DNA of 13,595 nucleotides from Propionibacteriaceae bacterium. Its GTDB lineage: Bacteria; Actinomycetota; Actinomycetes; Propionibacteriales; Propionibacteriaceae. The notes under the pieces were generated by a model. The model was not told where the DNA came from. It saw nothing but the letters and a program-made list of their open reading frames with translations, and ran no database searches. The translations under genes were made by a program, and so were the position numbers. The stretch lies in the NCBI GenBank assembly GCA_031260385.1, contig JAIRKB010000113.1, positions 1 to 13,595 on the forward strand, in the 5' to 3' direction. Shown here piece by piece: positions 1 to 7,286 of this stretch (the stretch's first letter is position 1; the number at the start of each line of letters is the position of its first letter).

Positions 1-1
1 C

Positions 2-505
2 GTAGAAGTCGAAGTATAAGGTGCCCGAGTCGGCGACGATCTCGACCGCTAGGGTGACGCGGTTATCGACCCAGGTGGTCTCAGTGATCCGCCAGTAGCC
101 AGCGACCGTGCCGTTGTCATAGCCGACGCCACCCGTACGGGTGGGGGTCGGCAGGGTGGGACGCGGCGGGGGGGCGGTGGTCGGTGAGGTGGGAGCCGGT
201 AGGGCGTTGATGACCAGGGAACCGATGATCGCAATGATCAGCACGCCAGCAACAATCAGCCACCAGTTTAGGGGGGTCTTGGGCTTGTAGTTGTCGATCG
301 AATCAGCAACCGGCGGGGTAGCGGTGATCGGCTGGAAGGCCTCAGGGTTGGGAGCTGGGGGGATGACCTCGGTCGGTTGATAGGTGTAACCCGACATGAT
401 CGGCTCGTCGTCACCAATCGCGGCACGCCGGGGCGCGCCCGGGTTGGGGCGCGGTCCGGGTTGGGAGCGCTTCGGGCCATCTAGCGGTGGTAAATCGGGT
501 GTCAT
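2..505 (-). CDS. Proline-rich single-pass membrane protein, C-terminus cut by window edge
   Basis: An open frame of 168 codons runs from ATG at 505 to the window edge without a stop, so the C-terminus is missing. Residues 1-78 are rich in Pro, Arg and Asn and carry no hydrophobic stretch, so they are probably cytoplasmic. Residues about 80-102 form one membrane helix that starts LNWWLIVAGVL. Residues 103-124 are a Pro/Thr linker, and from 125 on the sequence looks like the beginning of a beta-rich outer domain (GYWRITETTWVDNRVTLAVE). I do not recognise the family; the layout resembles small actinobacterial membrane-anchored proteins with an extracytoplasmic DUF4352-like or MmpS-like domain, but that is only a resemblance. 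There is no Shine-Dalgarno sequence; a TATCCT box ends 9 nt before the ATG, so the mRNA may be almost leaderless. A second ATG at codon 37 (MSGYTYQ) is a possible alternative start. Confidence 0.72.
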   Translation of the reverse strand, partial: MTPDLPPLDGPKRSQPGPRPNPGAPRRAAIGDDEPIMSGYTYQPTEVIPPAPNPEAFQPITATPPVADSIDNYKPKTPLNWWLIVAGVLIIAIIGSLVINALPAPTSPTTAPPPRPTLPTPTRTGGVGYDNGTVAGYWRITETTWVDNRVTLAVEIVADSGTLYFDFY

Positions 506-670
506 TACTAACTAAGGATACGGGATTTTAGGGTTGGGGGGTGATTGTTCGGGCCTTAGGGGAAGGTGATTTTGCCTGCGTGCGAGATATCCACAAGGCG
601 TTGGCTTGGGGAAAAAGTAATCCACAGGTTGTCGAGGGGAGCGCAAAATCTGGCTGGGAAGTCTCATGGT

Positions 671-1090
671 ATGGATATGGACAAACTAACTTTGCGAACA
701 ATGCCGGAGATTTTGGACGCCATCGTGCCGGTGATTGGTTATTACCCAGTGGACTCGATCGTGGTGGTGGTGGTCCGGGATGGGTTGCTGGTGCGGACTA
801 TGCGTTGGGATCTGGAGCTGGTTGAGGCCGGGGGTGGGGTTTGGCTGACTGAGAAGTTGGGAGATCGCGAACTCGGGTTGGGGCTGGGGTGTCGGGTGTT
901 GGTGGTGGGATATGGCGAGCTTGGTCGGGCGCGCGTGGTGGTCAAGGCGGTGGTCGAGGAGCTGGGGCCGGTGTTACTTGATGCGGTGATTGTCGATGGT
1001 GGGCGTTGGTACTATCTGGACGGGGACGAGACTGGTAGGTCCCGATGCTCCTCGCTGCGCTCGTCAACCGTTTCCTTGGTTTCGGCATAA
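671..1090 (+). CDS. DUF4192-family protein, short and probably 3'-truncated
   Basis: Residues from about 5 onward (LTLRTMPEILDAIVPVIGYY, then PVDSIVVVVV, then RTMRWDLEL) match the start of DUF4192, an actinobacterial family of unknown function that I recall as typically 300 residues or more. Here only 139 codons are present. After AVIVDGGRWYYLDGDE the sequence changes into a Ser/Arg-rich tail (TGRSRCSSLRSSTVSLVSA) that does not look like the family, so the gene is probably truncated by a deletion or rearrangement. I chose ATG 671 because GGGAAG lies 9 nt upstream and the DUF4192 homology begins right after it. An ATG at 677 and an upstream ATT at 566 are less likely starts. The coding strand is extremely G-rich (28 G and 8 C in 841-900). 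It lies 90 bp before leuS, which has its own promoter. It may be non-functional. Confidence 0.62.
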   Translation: MDMDKLTLRTMPEILDAIVPVIGYYPVDSIVVVVVRDGLLVRTMRWDLELVEAGGGVWLTEKLGDRELGLGLGCRVLVVGYGELGRARVVVKAVVEELGPVLLDAVIVDGGRWYYLDGDETGRSRCSSLRSSTVSLVSA

Positions 1091-1106
1091 CTGAGCGAGC
1101 TCAGTT
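1089..1106 (+). other. Small perfect hairpin after the DUF4192 stop
   Basis: AACTGAG and CTCAGTT form a perfect 7-bp inverted repeat around CGAG, starting inside the TAA stop codon. No T-run follows, so it is at best a weak or Rho-assisted terminator separating the DUF4192 gene from the leuS promoter. Confidence 0.35.
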
Positions 1107-1128
1107 CTGCCCTCAACCTTCGTCACGG

Positions 1129-1134
1129 TACAAT
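1129..1134 (+). promoter_or_regulatory. Candidate -10 box of the leuS promoter
   Basis: TACAAT matches the sigma-70/SigA consensus TATAAT at 5 of 6 positions. It would place the transcription start near 1141, giving a roughly 40-nt leader to the preferred leuS start at 1181. No convincing -35 box is seen 16-18 bp upstream. Confidence 0.5.
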
Positions 1135-1180
1135 CTCTTGGGGAATGACCCCCGACCGGTTTGGTGATGGAAGGAAGAGG

Positions 1181-3652
1181 ATGACGGAGCAGGCGGCGGA
1201 ATACAATCCGCAGGAGGCCCAGGAGAAGTGGCAGGCCTATTGGGCGGCGCATGACACTTTTCGCCCGCTAGATGACGGGACGAAACCCCGGCGTTACATG
1301 CTTGACATGTTCCCTTATCCCTCCGGCGACCTCCATATGGGCCATGCCGAAGCCTTTGTCATGGGCGATGTCTTGGCGCGCTTCTGGAAACTGCAAGGTT
1401 ACGATGTCTTGCATCCGCTGGGTTGGGACTCCTTCGGGCTGCCAGCCGAGAATGCCGCCATCGCCCGTAACGCCCACCCCGCCGATTGGACCTATGCCAA
1501 TATCGAGACCCAGGCACGGTCCTTTAAGCGGTATGCCTTGTAGGTTGACTGGTCGCGGCGCCTCCACACCTCCGATGCCGAGTATTACCGGTGGACCCAG
1601 TGGCTGTTCTTGAAGTTCTACGAACAAGGGTTGGCTTATCGTAAGGGCTCTTACGTCAACTGGTGTCCGAGTTGCCAGACGGTTTTGGCTAACGAACAGG
1701 TCGTACAGGGAGGTACTTGCGAGCGCTGTCACGCCCAGGTGACGAAGCGTCAGCTCACCCAGTGGTATTTCCGGATTACTGCTTATGCCGAGCGTCTGCT
1801 CGAAGACATGGAGGCCTTGGCTGGCAAGTGGCCGGATCGGGTCCTGACGATGCAGCGCAACTGGATTGGGCGCAGTGTCGGGGCCTGGGTGGACTTCGAG
1901 ATTGAGGGTCGCGAGGAGCCAGTGCGGGTGTTCACCACCCGGCCGGACACTTTGTATGGCGCGACCTTCATGGTGATTGCCCCGGATGCCGATCTGGCTG
2001 GCGAGTTGGTCGCTGAGACCTGCCGCGACGAGTTCGAGGCCTACCTGGAGAAGACCAAGCTAGCCACTGAGATCGAACGCCAGTCCACCGAACGCGAGAA
2101 GACCGGGGTTTTCCTTGGACGTTACGCAATCAACCCGGTGACTGGGGGCAAGATCCCGATCTGGAGCGCCGACTATGTCCTGGCAGAGTATGGTACGGGC
2201 GCGATCATGGCGGTGCCGGCTCATGACCAGCGCGACCTCGACTTCGCGCGCAAGTTCGGTCTGCCGGTTCAGATGGTGATTGACACCGGTGAAGCTGATC
2301 CGGCGCAATCAGGGATCGCCACGCCGGGGGACGGGACCTACGTTAACTCTGAACTGCTTAATGGGCTGACGGACAAGGTTTCTGGGGTCGAGCGGATCTG
2401 TGGCAAGTTGGCCGAGGACGGTCGCGGTGAGGCGGCGGTCACCTATCGCTTGCGAGACTGGCTCCTATCGCGGCAACGCTTCTGGGGTTGCCCGATCCCG
2501 ATCATTCACTGCCCGGTTGACGGCGAAGTGCCGGTTCCCGAAGATCAGTTGCCGGTGGAACTGCCGGATCTGCGGGGGGCCGACCTGGCGCCGAAGGGTA
2601 CGGCGCCGCTAGCTAGTGTGCCCGAGTGGGTGAACACGACTTGCCCGAAGTGTGGCGGTCCTGCCCGCCGCGATGTTGACACGATGGACACCTTCGTCGA
2701 CTCGTCTTGGTATTACTTCCGTTATTGCTCGCCGGGGCTGGATTCGGCACCCTTTGATATCGCTGAGGTCGCCAAGTGGATGCCGATCGACCAGTATGTC
2801 GGCGGGGTTGAACATGCCATCCTTCACCTGCTCTATTCCCGTTTCTTCACCAAGGTCTTGTTTGACCTAGGGATGATCGATTTCACCGAGCCCTTTACTC
2901 GCCTGATGAATCAGGGCCAGGTCATCAACCGGGGCAAAGCGATGTCCAAGTCGCTAGGCAACGGGGTTGATCTGGGGGCTCAGATCGACCAGTTCGGGGT
3001 CGATGCCATTCGGACCACCGTCGTCTTCGCCGGTCCTCCGGAAGAGGATATCGACTGGGCTGATGTCTCACCGTCGGCGACCGTCCGCTTCCTTCAACGG
3101 GCCTACCGGGTCGCCAATGATGTCAGCAGCCCGATTGGAGCTGATCCCACGACCGGTGACCTAGAGCTGCGCCGGACCGTCCATCGGACGATGGGCGAGA
3201 TCACCGACCTGCTCGAACTGCGGCGCTTCAATGTCTGCGTCGCCCGCCTAATGGAGTTGGTCAACGCCACCCGCAAAGCGATCGACACCGGCGTTGGCTC
3301 CGCCGATCCCGCCGTACGCGAAGCCGCCGAATTCACCGCCCTTGGCTTGTCTCTGTTCGCACCGTACGTTGCTGAAGAAATGTGGGAACTACTCGGTCAA
3401 CCCCCCTCGATCGCCGAAGCCACCTGGCCGACGATCGACCCCGAGTTGCGGGCCGCCCAAACTGTCACCATGGCCGTCCAAGTCCAAGGCAAGGTCCGCG
3501 CCAAGATCGAAGTCCCCGCCGACATCTCCGATGCTGACGCCGAAGCCGCCGCGTTGGCAGACGAAGGTGTCATCCGCGCCCTCGCCGGCCGTTCCGTCGC
3601 CAAGGTGATCGTCAAAGCCCCCCGAATGGTCTCCATCGTCCCCGGCGCTTAA
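1181..3652 (+). CDS. leuS: Leucine--tRNA ligase (LeuRS) interrupted by one in-frame TAG codon
   Basis: Class Ia aminoacyl-tRNA synthetase that charges tRNA-Leu with leucine in the cytoplasm. The frame spans 824 codons, a normal LeuRS length. Visible landmarks are the HIGH motif as HMGH (residues 52-55), Cys pairs of a zinc module (NWCPSC and CERC), the editing domain (VFTTRPDTLYGATF, then YGTGAIMAVPAHDQRD), a second CPKC knuckle, DSSWYYFRY, and the KMSKS-type loop as AMSKS (residues 587-591). The C-terminal tRNA-binding domain ends in the usual VQGKVRAKIEVP and KVIVKAP strands. Start 1181 is preferred because GGAAGGAAGAGG lies directly upstream; ATG 1145 in the same frame lacks such a site. 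Codon 121 (1541-1543) is TAG, between RSFKRYAL and VDWSRRLHTSD, exactly where homologues have a small residue. Everything before and after is intact and in the same frame. So this is a recent nonsense mutation, a sequence error, or a codon read through. Confidence 0.93.
1541..1543 (+). other. In-frame amber (TAG) codon inside leuS
   Basis: The codons read TTG TAG GTT GAC TGG. Reading continues without any frame change into VDWSRRLHTSDAEYYRWTQW, which is canonical LeuRS sequence. The homologous position usually holds Ser, Gly or Ala, so the simplest origin is TCG (Ser) to TAG by one base change. The base after TAG is G, and I see no known leaky-stop context downstream. Confidence 0.9.
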
Positions 3653-3691
3653 TGCCAATCGTGGGGGATAGGCTCCGATCTAGACAAGGGG

Positions 3692-3740
3692 CAGACAAGG
3701 GGGACGGTTCTGCTGTCTGCCCTAGACGGGTCGGCGTTTC
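3692..3740 (+). repeat. Left inverted end of the 208-bp element
   Basis: The outer 28 bp run from CAGACA to TGTCTG and form a hairpin on their own. The next 21 bp match the opposite end at 15 positions. It is preceded by a partial direct copy of its first bases (AGACAAGGGG at 3682-3691). Confidence 0.6.
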
Positions 3741-3851
3741 GTACGACTTCTAAACAACAGAACTTGATCCGAAGAAAGCCCCATCCACTCTGGTGACATG
3801 CTCATCTGTGCCCTACCTAAATAACAAAGAACTATTGTGGTGGTTTTAAGT

Positions 3852-3899
3852 GAAACGCGGTCACGACAAGGTCAGACAGCAGAACCGTCCCCATGTCTG
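3852..3899 (-). repeat. Right inverted end of the 208-bp element
   Basis: Read on the minus strand it repeats the left end: CAGACA, then GGGGACGGTTCTGCTGTCTG, then a diverged stretch ending in CGTTTC. One substitution and one missing G separate the outer parts of the two ends. Confidence 0.6.
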
Positions 3900-3907
3900 G
3901 AAGCCGT

Positions 3908-3970
3908 CGGCGAAGGTGCGCTGGATCCCCCCCCGGCGCGTTCGCCGCTAGGCGTCTTTTGAGCAAGACG
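3908..3970 (+). terminator. Tandem hairpins, possible terminator downstream of leuS
   Basis: CGGCGAA (3908-3914) pairs with TTCGCCG (3941-3947) around a GC-rich loop containing eight Cs, and TCTTTT follows. A second stem, CGTCTT/AAGACG (3953-3958 and 3965-3970), overlaps that T-run. The pair could end leuS transcription, with the 208-bp element inserted between gene and terminator. The T-run is short, so this is tentative. The rest of 3653-4070, apart from the inverted-repeat element and the G-runs before comEA, shows no gene. Confidence 0.35.
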
Positions 3971-4024
3971 ACTTCTGTGCTGCGTCCACAGGCGGGGTGA
4001 AAAGAGAAAAGTTATCAACAGATT

Positions 4025-4056
4025 GGGGGAGGGGTGACATTTTGGGGGGTGGGGGG
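4025..4056 (+). promoter_or_regulatory. G-quadruplex-type motif in the comEA leader
   Basis: Four G-runs of 5, 4, 6 and 6 bases lie on the coding strand with loops of 1, 9 and 1 nt, ending 14 nt before the comEA GTG. In RNA or single-stranded DNA this could fold into a quadruplex and would lie next to the ribosome-binding region. No promoter box is convincing here. Confidence 0.4.
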
Positions 4057-4070
4057 CGCATGGTCTTGGT

Positions 4071-4892
4071 GTGAAGGTGGATGAGGGGTCGTATACGGCT
4101 CGGCTCCAGGGATTGTTTCCTCAGTTGGCGTCTTCGGAGCCAACTGAGGTTGGCGCGCGGGCGACGGCGGGGGTGACCGAGGTTGGGAGGCGGGGGAGTC
4201 CGGCGGTTGGGGGGCGGGGGGTTCCGGCGCGGGCGATCCTGGCTGGTGAGGAGACGGTGAACCCGACGGAGGGTTTGTTGGTGCGGGTGCGGGTGTTTAC
4301 GGCGGCGCATACGAAGGTCTTGGCCGGGTTGGCGATGGTGGCGGTGATCGTGGCGACCTGGATTGTGATGCAGGCGCGGACCGTAGCTCTGGATGACTTG
4401 GGTTCGCCGGAGCCAACTTGGGTGGAGACGGTGGTCGAAGAACCGGAGGCGGATTGGGTGGTCCATGTGCTGGGGGCAGTGGAGCGTCCGGGGATTGTCC
4501 GGGTGGCGCCGGGGTCGCGGGTTATCGACGCGATTGAGGCGGCTGGTGGATTCTCGCCCCAAGCTGATCCGGCGGCGCTTAACCTGGCGGCGATGATCTG
4601 TGACGGGTGTCAGATCATTGTTGGGGATCTCGACCACCCGCAAGGGGAGGTCCGGGTTGGCAACGATGGGGCCGGGGGAGGGGGGCCGCCGACGGAGACT
4701 AACCGGTTGAACCTCAACCAGGCGAATGAGACTCAGCTGCTGACCCTGCCGGGGGTTGGTCCAGTGACCGCCAAGGCCATCCTTGCCTGGCGGGCGGCGC
4801 ACGGGCCTTTCACTTCCGTAGCGCAATTGCAAGAGGTTGATGGGATCGGGCCGAAAACCTTTGCTCAGATCGAACCCTATGTGAGCGTCTGA
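4071..4892 (+). CDS. comEA: ComEA: membrane-anchored DNA-binding competence protein
   Basis: 273 aa. ComEA binds incoming double-stranded DNA at the outer face of the membrane and hands it to the ComEC channel. Residues 1-78 are a Gly/Arg-rich cytoplasmic tail. A membrane helix at about 83-101 (VLAGLAMVAVIVATWIVM) is followed by an SLBB-type domain (about 128-178, WVVHVLGAVERPGIVRVAPG). The C-terminal ComEA helix-hairpin-helix pair (about 212-273) holds LNLNQANETQLLTLPGVGPV and VDGIGPKTFAQIEPY. The order TM-SLBB-HhH is the usual Gram-positive architecture. The start is GTG 4071; the leader has only G-runs rather than a clear Shine-Dalgarno site, so the exact start is less certain than the product. 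Its TGA overlaps the comEC ATG by one base, indicating translational coupling. The first third of the gene is unusually G-rich (34 G and 12 C in 4201-4260). Confidence 0.93.
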   Translation: MKVDEGSYTARLQGLFPQLASSEPTEVGARATAGVTEVGRRGSPAVGGRGVPARAILAGEETVNPTEGLLVRVRVFTAAHTKVLAGLAMVAVIVATWIVMQARTVALDDLGSPEPTWVETVVEEPEADWVVHVLGAVERPGIVRVAPGSRVIDAIEAAGGFSPQADPAALNLAAMICDGCQIIVGDLDHPQGEVRVGNDGAGGGGPPTETNRLNLNQANETQLLTLPGVGPVTAKAILAWRAAHGPFTSVAQLQEVDGIGPKTFAQIEPYVSV

Positions 4893-7237
4893 TGGAGACC
4901 GAAGTGCGGGTTGCACCGGATCGGCGACTGGTGTTGCCAGCGCTGATCGTCTGGTTGAGTATGTGGCTGATCACGGGCTGGGGTTGGGGTCGGTGGGTGA
5001 TTGGCTTGGGCTTGGCCGCTAGTTGCCTGGTGCTGATTGGCTGGATGGTCCGAACACGGCGGAGTCGAAGTCGGTCGGGGTCGACCGATTCGCGGCGGTG
5101 GCGGATGATAGCGGTGGCTTTGATGCTGGGAACCTGTGTCATCGGTGGGGGGATGCGGGTGCTCAGCCTGGAGCATAACCCCTTGGCGGAAGCAGCGCCA
5201 GGGCGCTCGGTGGTGGTGGCAGAGGTGCAACTGCGGAATCTGCGAGTCTCCCAACAATGGGGGATGGCGATCGTCAACGCGACCTGTAGTCGGGTGACGG
5301 TTGCCGGGCAGTCCTACCGGGTGCGCCAGCCGGTGGTGGTCCTGGTGCCAAGCTCCACGGCGAGCGACTGGTTGGCCTACCCGATCGGTGCGGTGGTTCG
5401 GGTCACGGCGCGATTGGGAACCGGTGAGCCCGGCGAGCCGGTGGCGGCGACGTTATCGGTCCTCGGTCGCGCTGAGGTGATTCGTCCACCGCCAACCTGG
5501 CAGCGCGTGATCGAAGCGATGCGGGCTGGGCTAGTCCAAGCCATGTCCCACTCGCCAGATGAGCAGGCGGCGCTGTTGCCGGGCCTAGTGGTAGGGGACG
5601 TTTCGGCGATGTCAGCTAGTCTGACGGCGCAGTTTAAGGCCACCGGGTTGACCCACTTGACCGCTGTCTCGGGGGCCAACCTGGCGATCATGTTGTCTTT
5701 CTTGTCGGTGCTGGCCCGTTGGTGTGGGGTTCGGGGACGCTGGTTGAATGTCATCTCCGTGGTGGGAGTGGCGGTGTTCATCGTCTTGTGTCATTCGGAG
5801 GCGAGTGTCTTGCGCGCCGCCGCGATGGGGATCGTCGCCCTAGCGGCTTTGGGGCGTTCAAAATCCTCCGCGTCGGGGTTGCGATCACTCAGCTTGGCCG
5901 TGATGGGCCTGTGTTGGTATGACCCCTGGATGAGTCACTCGCTAGCCTTCCAGCTGTCGGTCTTGGCCAGCGGGGGAATCATCCTCTGGGGGCGACACTG
6001 GTCCGAAGCCCTGGCCACCTGGTTGCCACGCCCACTCGCCGAAGCGATGGCGATCCCGTTGGCAGCGCAGTTGGCCACCCAACCGGTGATCTGCTACCTG
6101 TCGGGCGCGATCAGCCTGGCGGGGCTAGCGGCCAATGCGGCAGCCGGGCCCTGGGTCGCCCCGGCCACCGTGCTGGGCCTGATTGCTGCCCTAATCTCCG
6201 TTCTCAGCCCAACAATCGCGATTGGGTTCGCTTATGTGGGTGGCTGGTGTGCCCAACCGATCTTGACTGTCTCGAAGTGGCTAGCGAGCCTGCCCGGCGC
6301 TTGGCATCCTTGGCCCGTTACCCCCTTGGCTCTGGGCTGCGTGGTGGCGGCTTGTCTGGTGGTCGCCTGGGTGATGCCGCAGGTTCTGAGCCGAGCGATA
6401 GTCGTCTTTGCGGTGACCATCGCGATGGTAGCGCTGCTGATGGTCGCTCCCTTCCAACCCGGTTGGCCAGGTAAAGACTGGGTGGTGGCGGCTTGCGATG
6501 TTGGTCAAGGCGACGCGGTGGCCGTGCGCAGTGGGCCGAATCAGGCGGTGGTCTTTGATGTTGGTCCGGAGTCTGTCGCGGCGGCGAGCTGTCTGCGGCA
6601 ACTAGGCGTCCGCCGGATCCCACTGTTGGTCCTTACCCACTTTCACTCCGACCACGCGGGAGGATTCCAACAGGTGATCGACGCCATCGAAGTCGACACC
6701 ATCTTGGTGCCCTCCGGTGGGGGTAATGCTGAGGAGGTCTATGCCCTAGCCGCCCAGCGGGGAATTACCATCAAGGTCGGCGCGCCCGGTCAAGGGGTTC
6801 AGATTGGGGAGGTAATGATCATGGTGGTGGCCGCCTGGCGGGCGCCCCCGACAGGCGCTAGTGGAGAGGACTCCAGCCAGGAGAATGATGAGTCATTGAT
6901 CGTCAAAGTCACCACCGCGACCCTGAGCCTGCTGATAACCGGCGATATCGAGGTCGCTGGCCAACAGGCGGCGCTAGCTGCAGCAAGAGCCGAACTGGCG
7001 GTCGACATCATCAAGGTTCCCCACCACGGTTCGGCGCGTCAAGACCCCGACTTCCTCAAGGCCACCGGGGCGCGAATTGCCTTGGTTAGTGTCGGGGAGC
7101 GCAATGTCTACGGTCATCCAGCTGACAAATGCCTACGCCTACTTGGCGAGGCTGGGATGACGATCGTACGAACCGATCAACACGGCTCCATCGCGATCGC
7201 CCGCGATCAGACCTGGTCGATAAAGACCCAAAGATGA
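4892..7237 (+). CDS. comEC: ComEC/Rec2: DNA-uptake channel with metallo-beta-lactamase-like domain
   Basis: 781 aa, full length for ComEC, the membrane channel that takes up one DNA strand in natural transformation. The N-terminal part has membrane helices (about 15-50 and 72-88) and a DUF4131-like soluble stretch. The central Competence domain begins near residues 225-270 with LVVGDVSAMSASLTAQFKAT followed by the signature GLTHLTAVSGANLAI, and continues with many hydrophobic helices to about 525. The C-terminal beta-lactamase-like domain starts at D536-V-G-Q-G-D541 and has the metal motif T582-H-F-H-S-D-H588, ITGDIE (D685), PHHGS (H711-H712) and VSVGERNVYGHP. All metal ligands of this domain appear present, so it may be an active nuclease. 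ATG 4892 overlaps the comEA stop by one base. No pilus or ATPase competence genes lie in the window, so competence cannot be concluded. Confidence 0.95.
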   Translation: METEVRVAPDRRLVLPALIVWLSMWLITGWGWGRWVIGLGLAASCLVLIGWMVRTRRSRSRSGSTDSRRWRMIAVALMLGTCVIGGGMRVLSLEHNPLAEAAPGRSVVVAEVQLRNLRVSQQWGMAIVNATCSRVTVAGQSYRVRQPVVVLVPSSTASDWLAYPIGAVVRVTARLGTGEPGEPVAATLSVLGRAEVIRPPPTWQRVIEAMRAGLVQAMSHSPDEQAALLPGLVVGDVSAMSASLTAQFKATGLTHLTAVSGANLAIMLSFLSVLARWCGVRGRWLNVISVVGVAVFIVLCHSEASVLRAAAMGIVALAALGRSKSSASGLRSLSLAVMGLCWYDPWMSHSLAFQLSVLASGGIILWGRHWSEALATWLPRPLAEAMAIPLAAQLATQPVICYLSGAISLAGLAANAAAGPWVAPATVLGLIAALISVLSPTIAIGFAYVGGWCAQPILTVSKWLASLPGAWHPWPVTPLALGCVVAACLVVAWVMPQVLSRAIVVFAVTIAMVALLMVAPFQPGWPGKDWVVAACDVGQGDAVAVRSGPNQAVVFDVGPESVAAASCLRQLGVRRIPLLVLTHFHSDHAGGFQQVIDAIEVDTILVPSGGGNAEEVYALAAQRGITIKVGAPGQGVQIGEVMIMVVAAWRAPPTGASGEDSSQENDESLIVKVTTATLSLLITGDIEVAGQQAALAAARAELAVDIIKVPHHGSARQDPDFLKATGARIALVSVGERNVYGHPADKCLRLLGEAGMTIVRTDQHGSIAIARDQTWSIKTQR

Positions 7238-7246
7238 ACCGATCGT

Positions 7247-7286
7247 GGCGAAGGGGACTTAGCTCGAATCCGGCGATGCCTTCGCC
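7247..7286. other. Inverted repeat at the comEC/holA convergent junction
   Basis: GGCGAAGG (7247-7254) and CCTTCGCC (7279-7286) are perfect inverted copies 24 bp apart, spanning the 21-bp gap between the two convergent stops and the last codons of holA. A competing stem GGCGA/TCGCC lies within the right half. There is no T-run on either strand, so a terminator role is only a guess. Confidence 0.3.

Larger units (their letters stand above)
3692..3899. mobile_element. 208-bp MITE- or REPIN-like element with ~49-bp inverted ends
   Basis: The left end (3692-3719) and the right end (3873-3899) are inverted copies that differ by one substitution and one G. The core is GGGGACGGTTCTGCTGTCTG. The similarity extends inward with mismatches to CGTTTC at 3735-3740 and GAAACG at 3852-3857, giving ends of about 49 bp. 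Each end also has its own CAGACA/TGTCTG stem, as in REP sequences. The inside is AT-richer than the surroundings and has no credible ORF, so it would depend on a transposase elsewhere, perhaps of the IS200/Y1 (RAYT) type. I see no clear target-site duplication. It sits 39 bp after the leuS stop, where insertion does no harm. Confidence 0.6.

Noticed and set aside
541..825. Alternative plus-strand frame starting at GTG 541
   Set aside because: It overlaps the DUF4192 frame, which has recognisable family sequence; the alternative is Gly/Ala-rich with no ribosome-binding site.
1091..1180. T-box or leucine attenuator before leuS
   Set aside because: Neither a T-box sequence nor a run of Leu codons is seen, and the predicted leader of about 40 nt is too short.
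1541..1543. A general reassignment of TAG to a sense codon in this organism
   Set aside because: The metallo-hydrolase gene ends with TAG at 8253-8255 exactly at the family's C-terminus and 4 nt before holA, so TAG still terminates; other genes use TAA or TGA.
1544..1612. A separate second gene starting after the TAG (TTG start near 1610)
   Set aside because: Conserved LeuRS sequence continues without a gap right after the TAG, and there is no ribosome-binding site at 1610, so two independent genes are implausible.
1268..1732. Minus-strand open frame of 154 codons opposite leuS
   Set aside because: It lies inside the HMGH-containing catalytic region of leuS, whose frame is plainly conserved.
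3948..4916. Long minus-strand open frame (322 codons) across comEA
   Set aside because: It is antisense to a clear ComEA gene, is dominated by Pro, Arg and His as expected from the complement of G-rich codons, and shows no domain.
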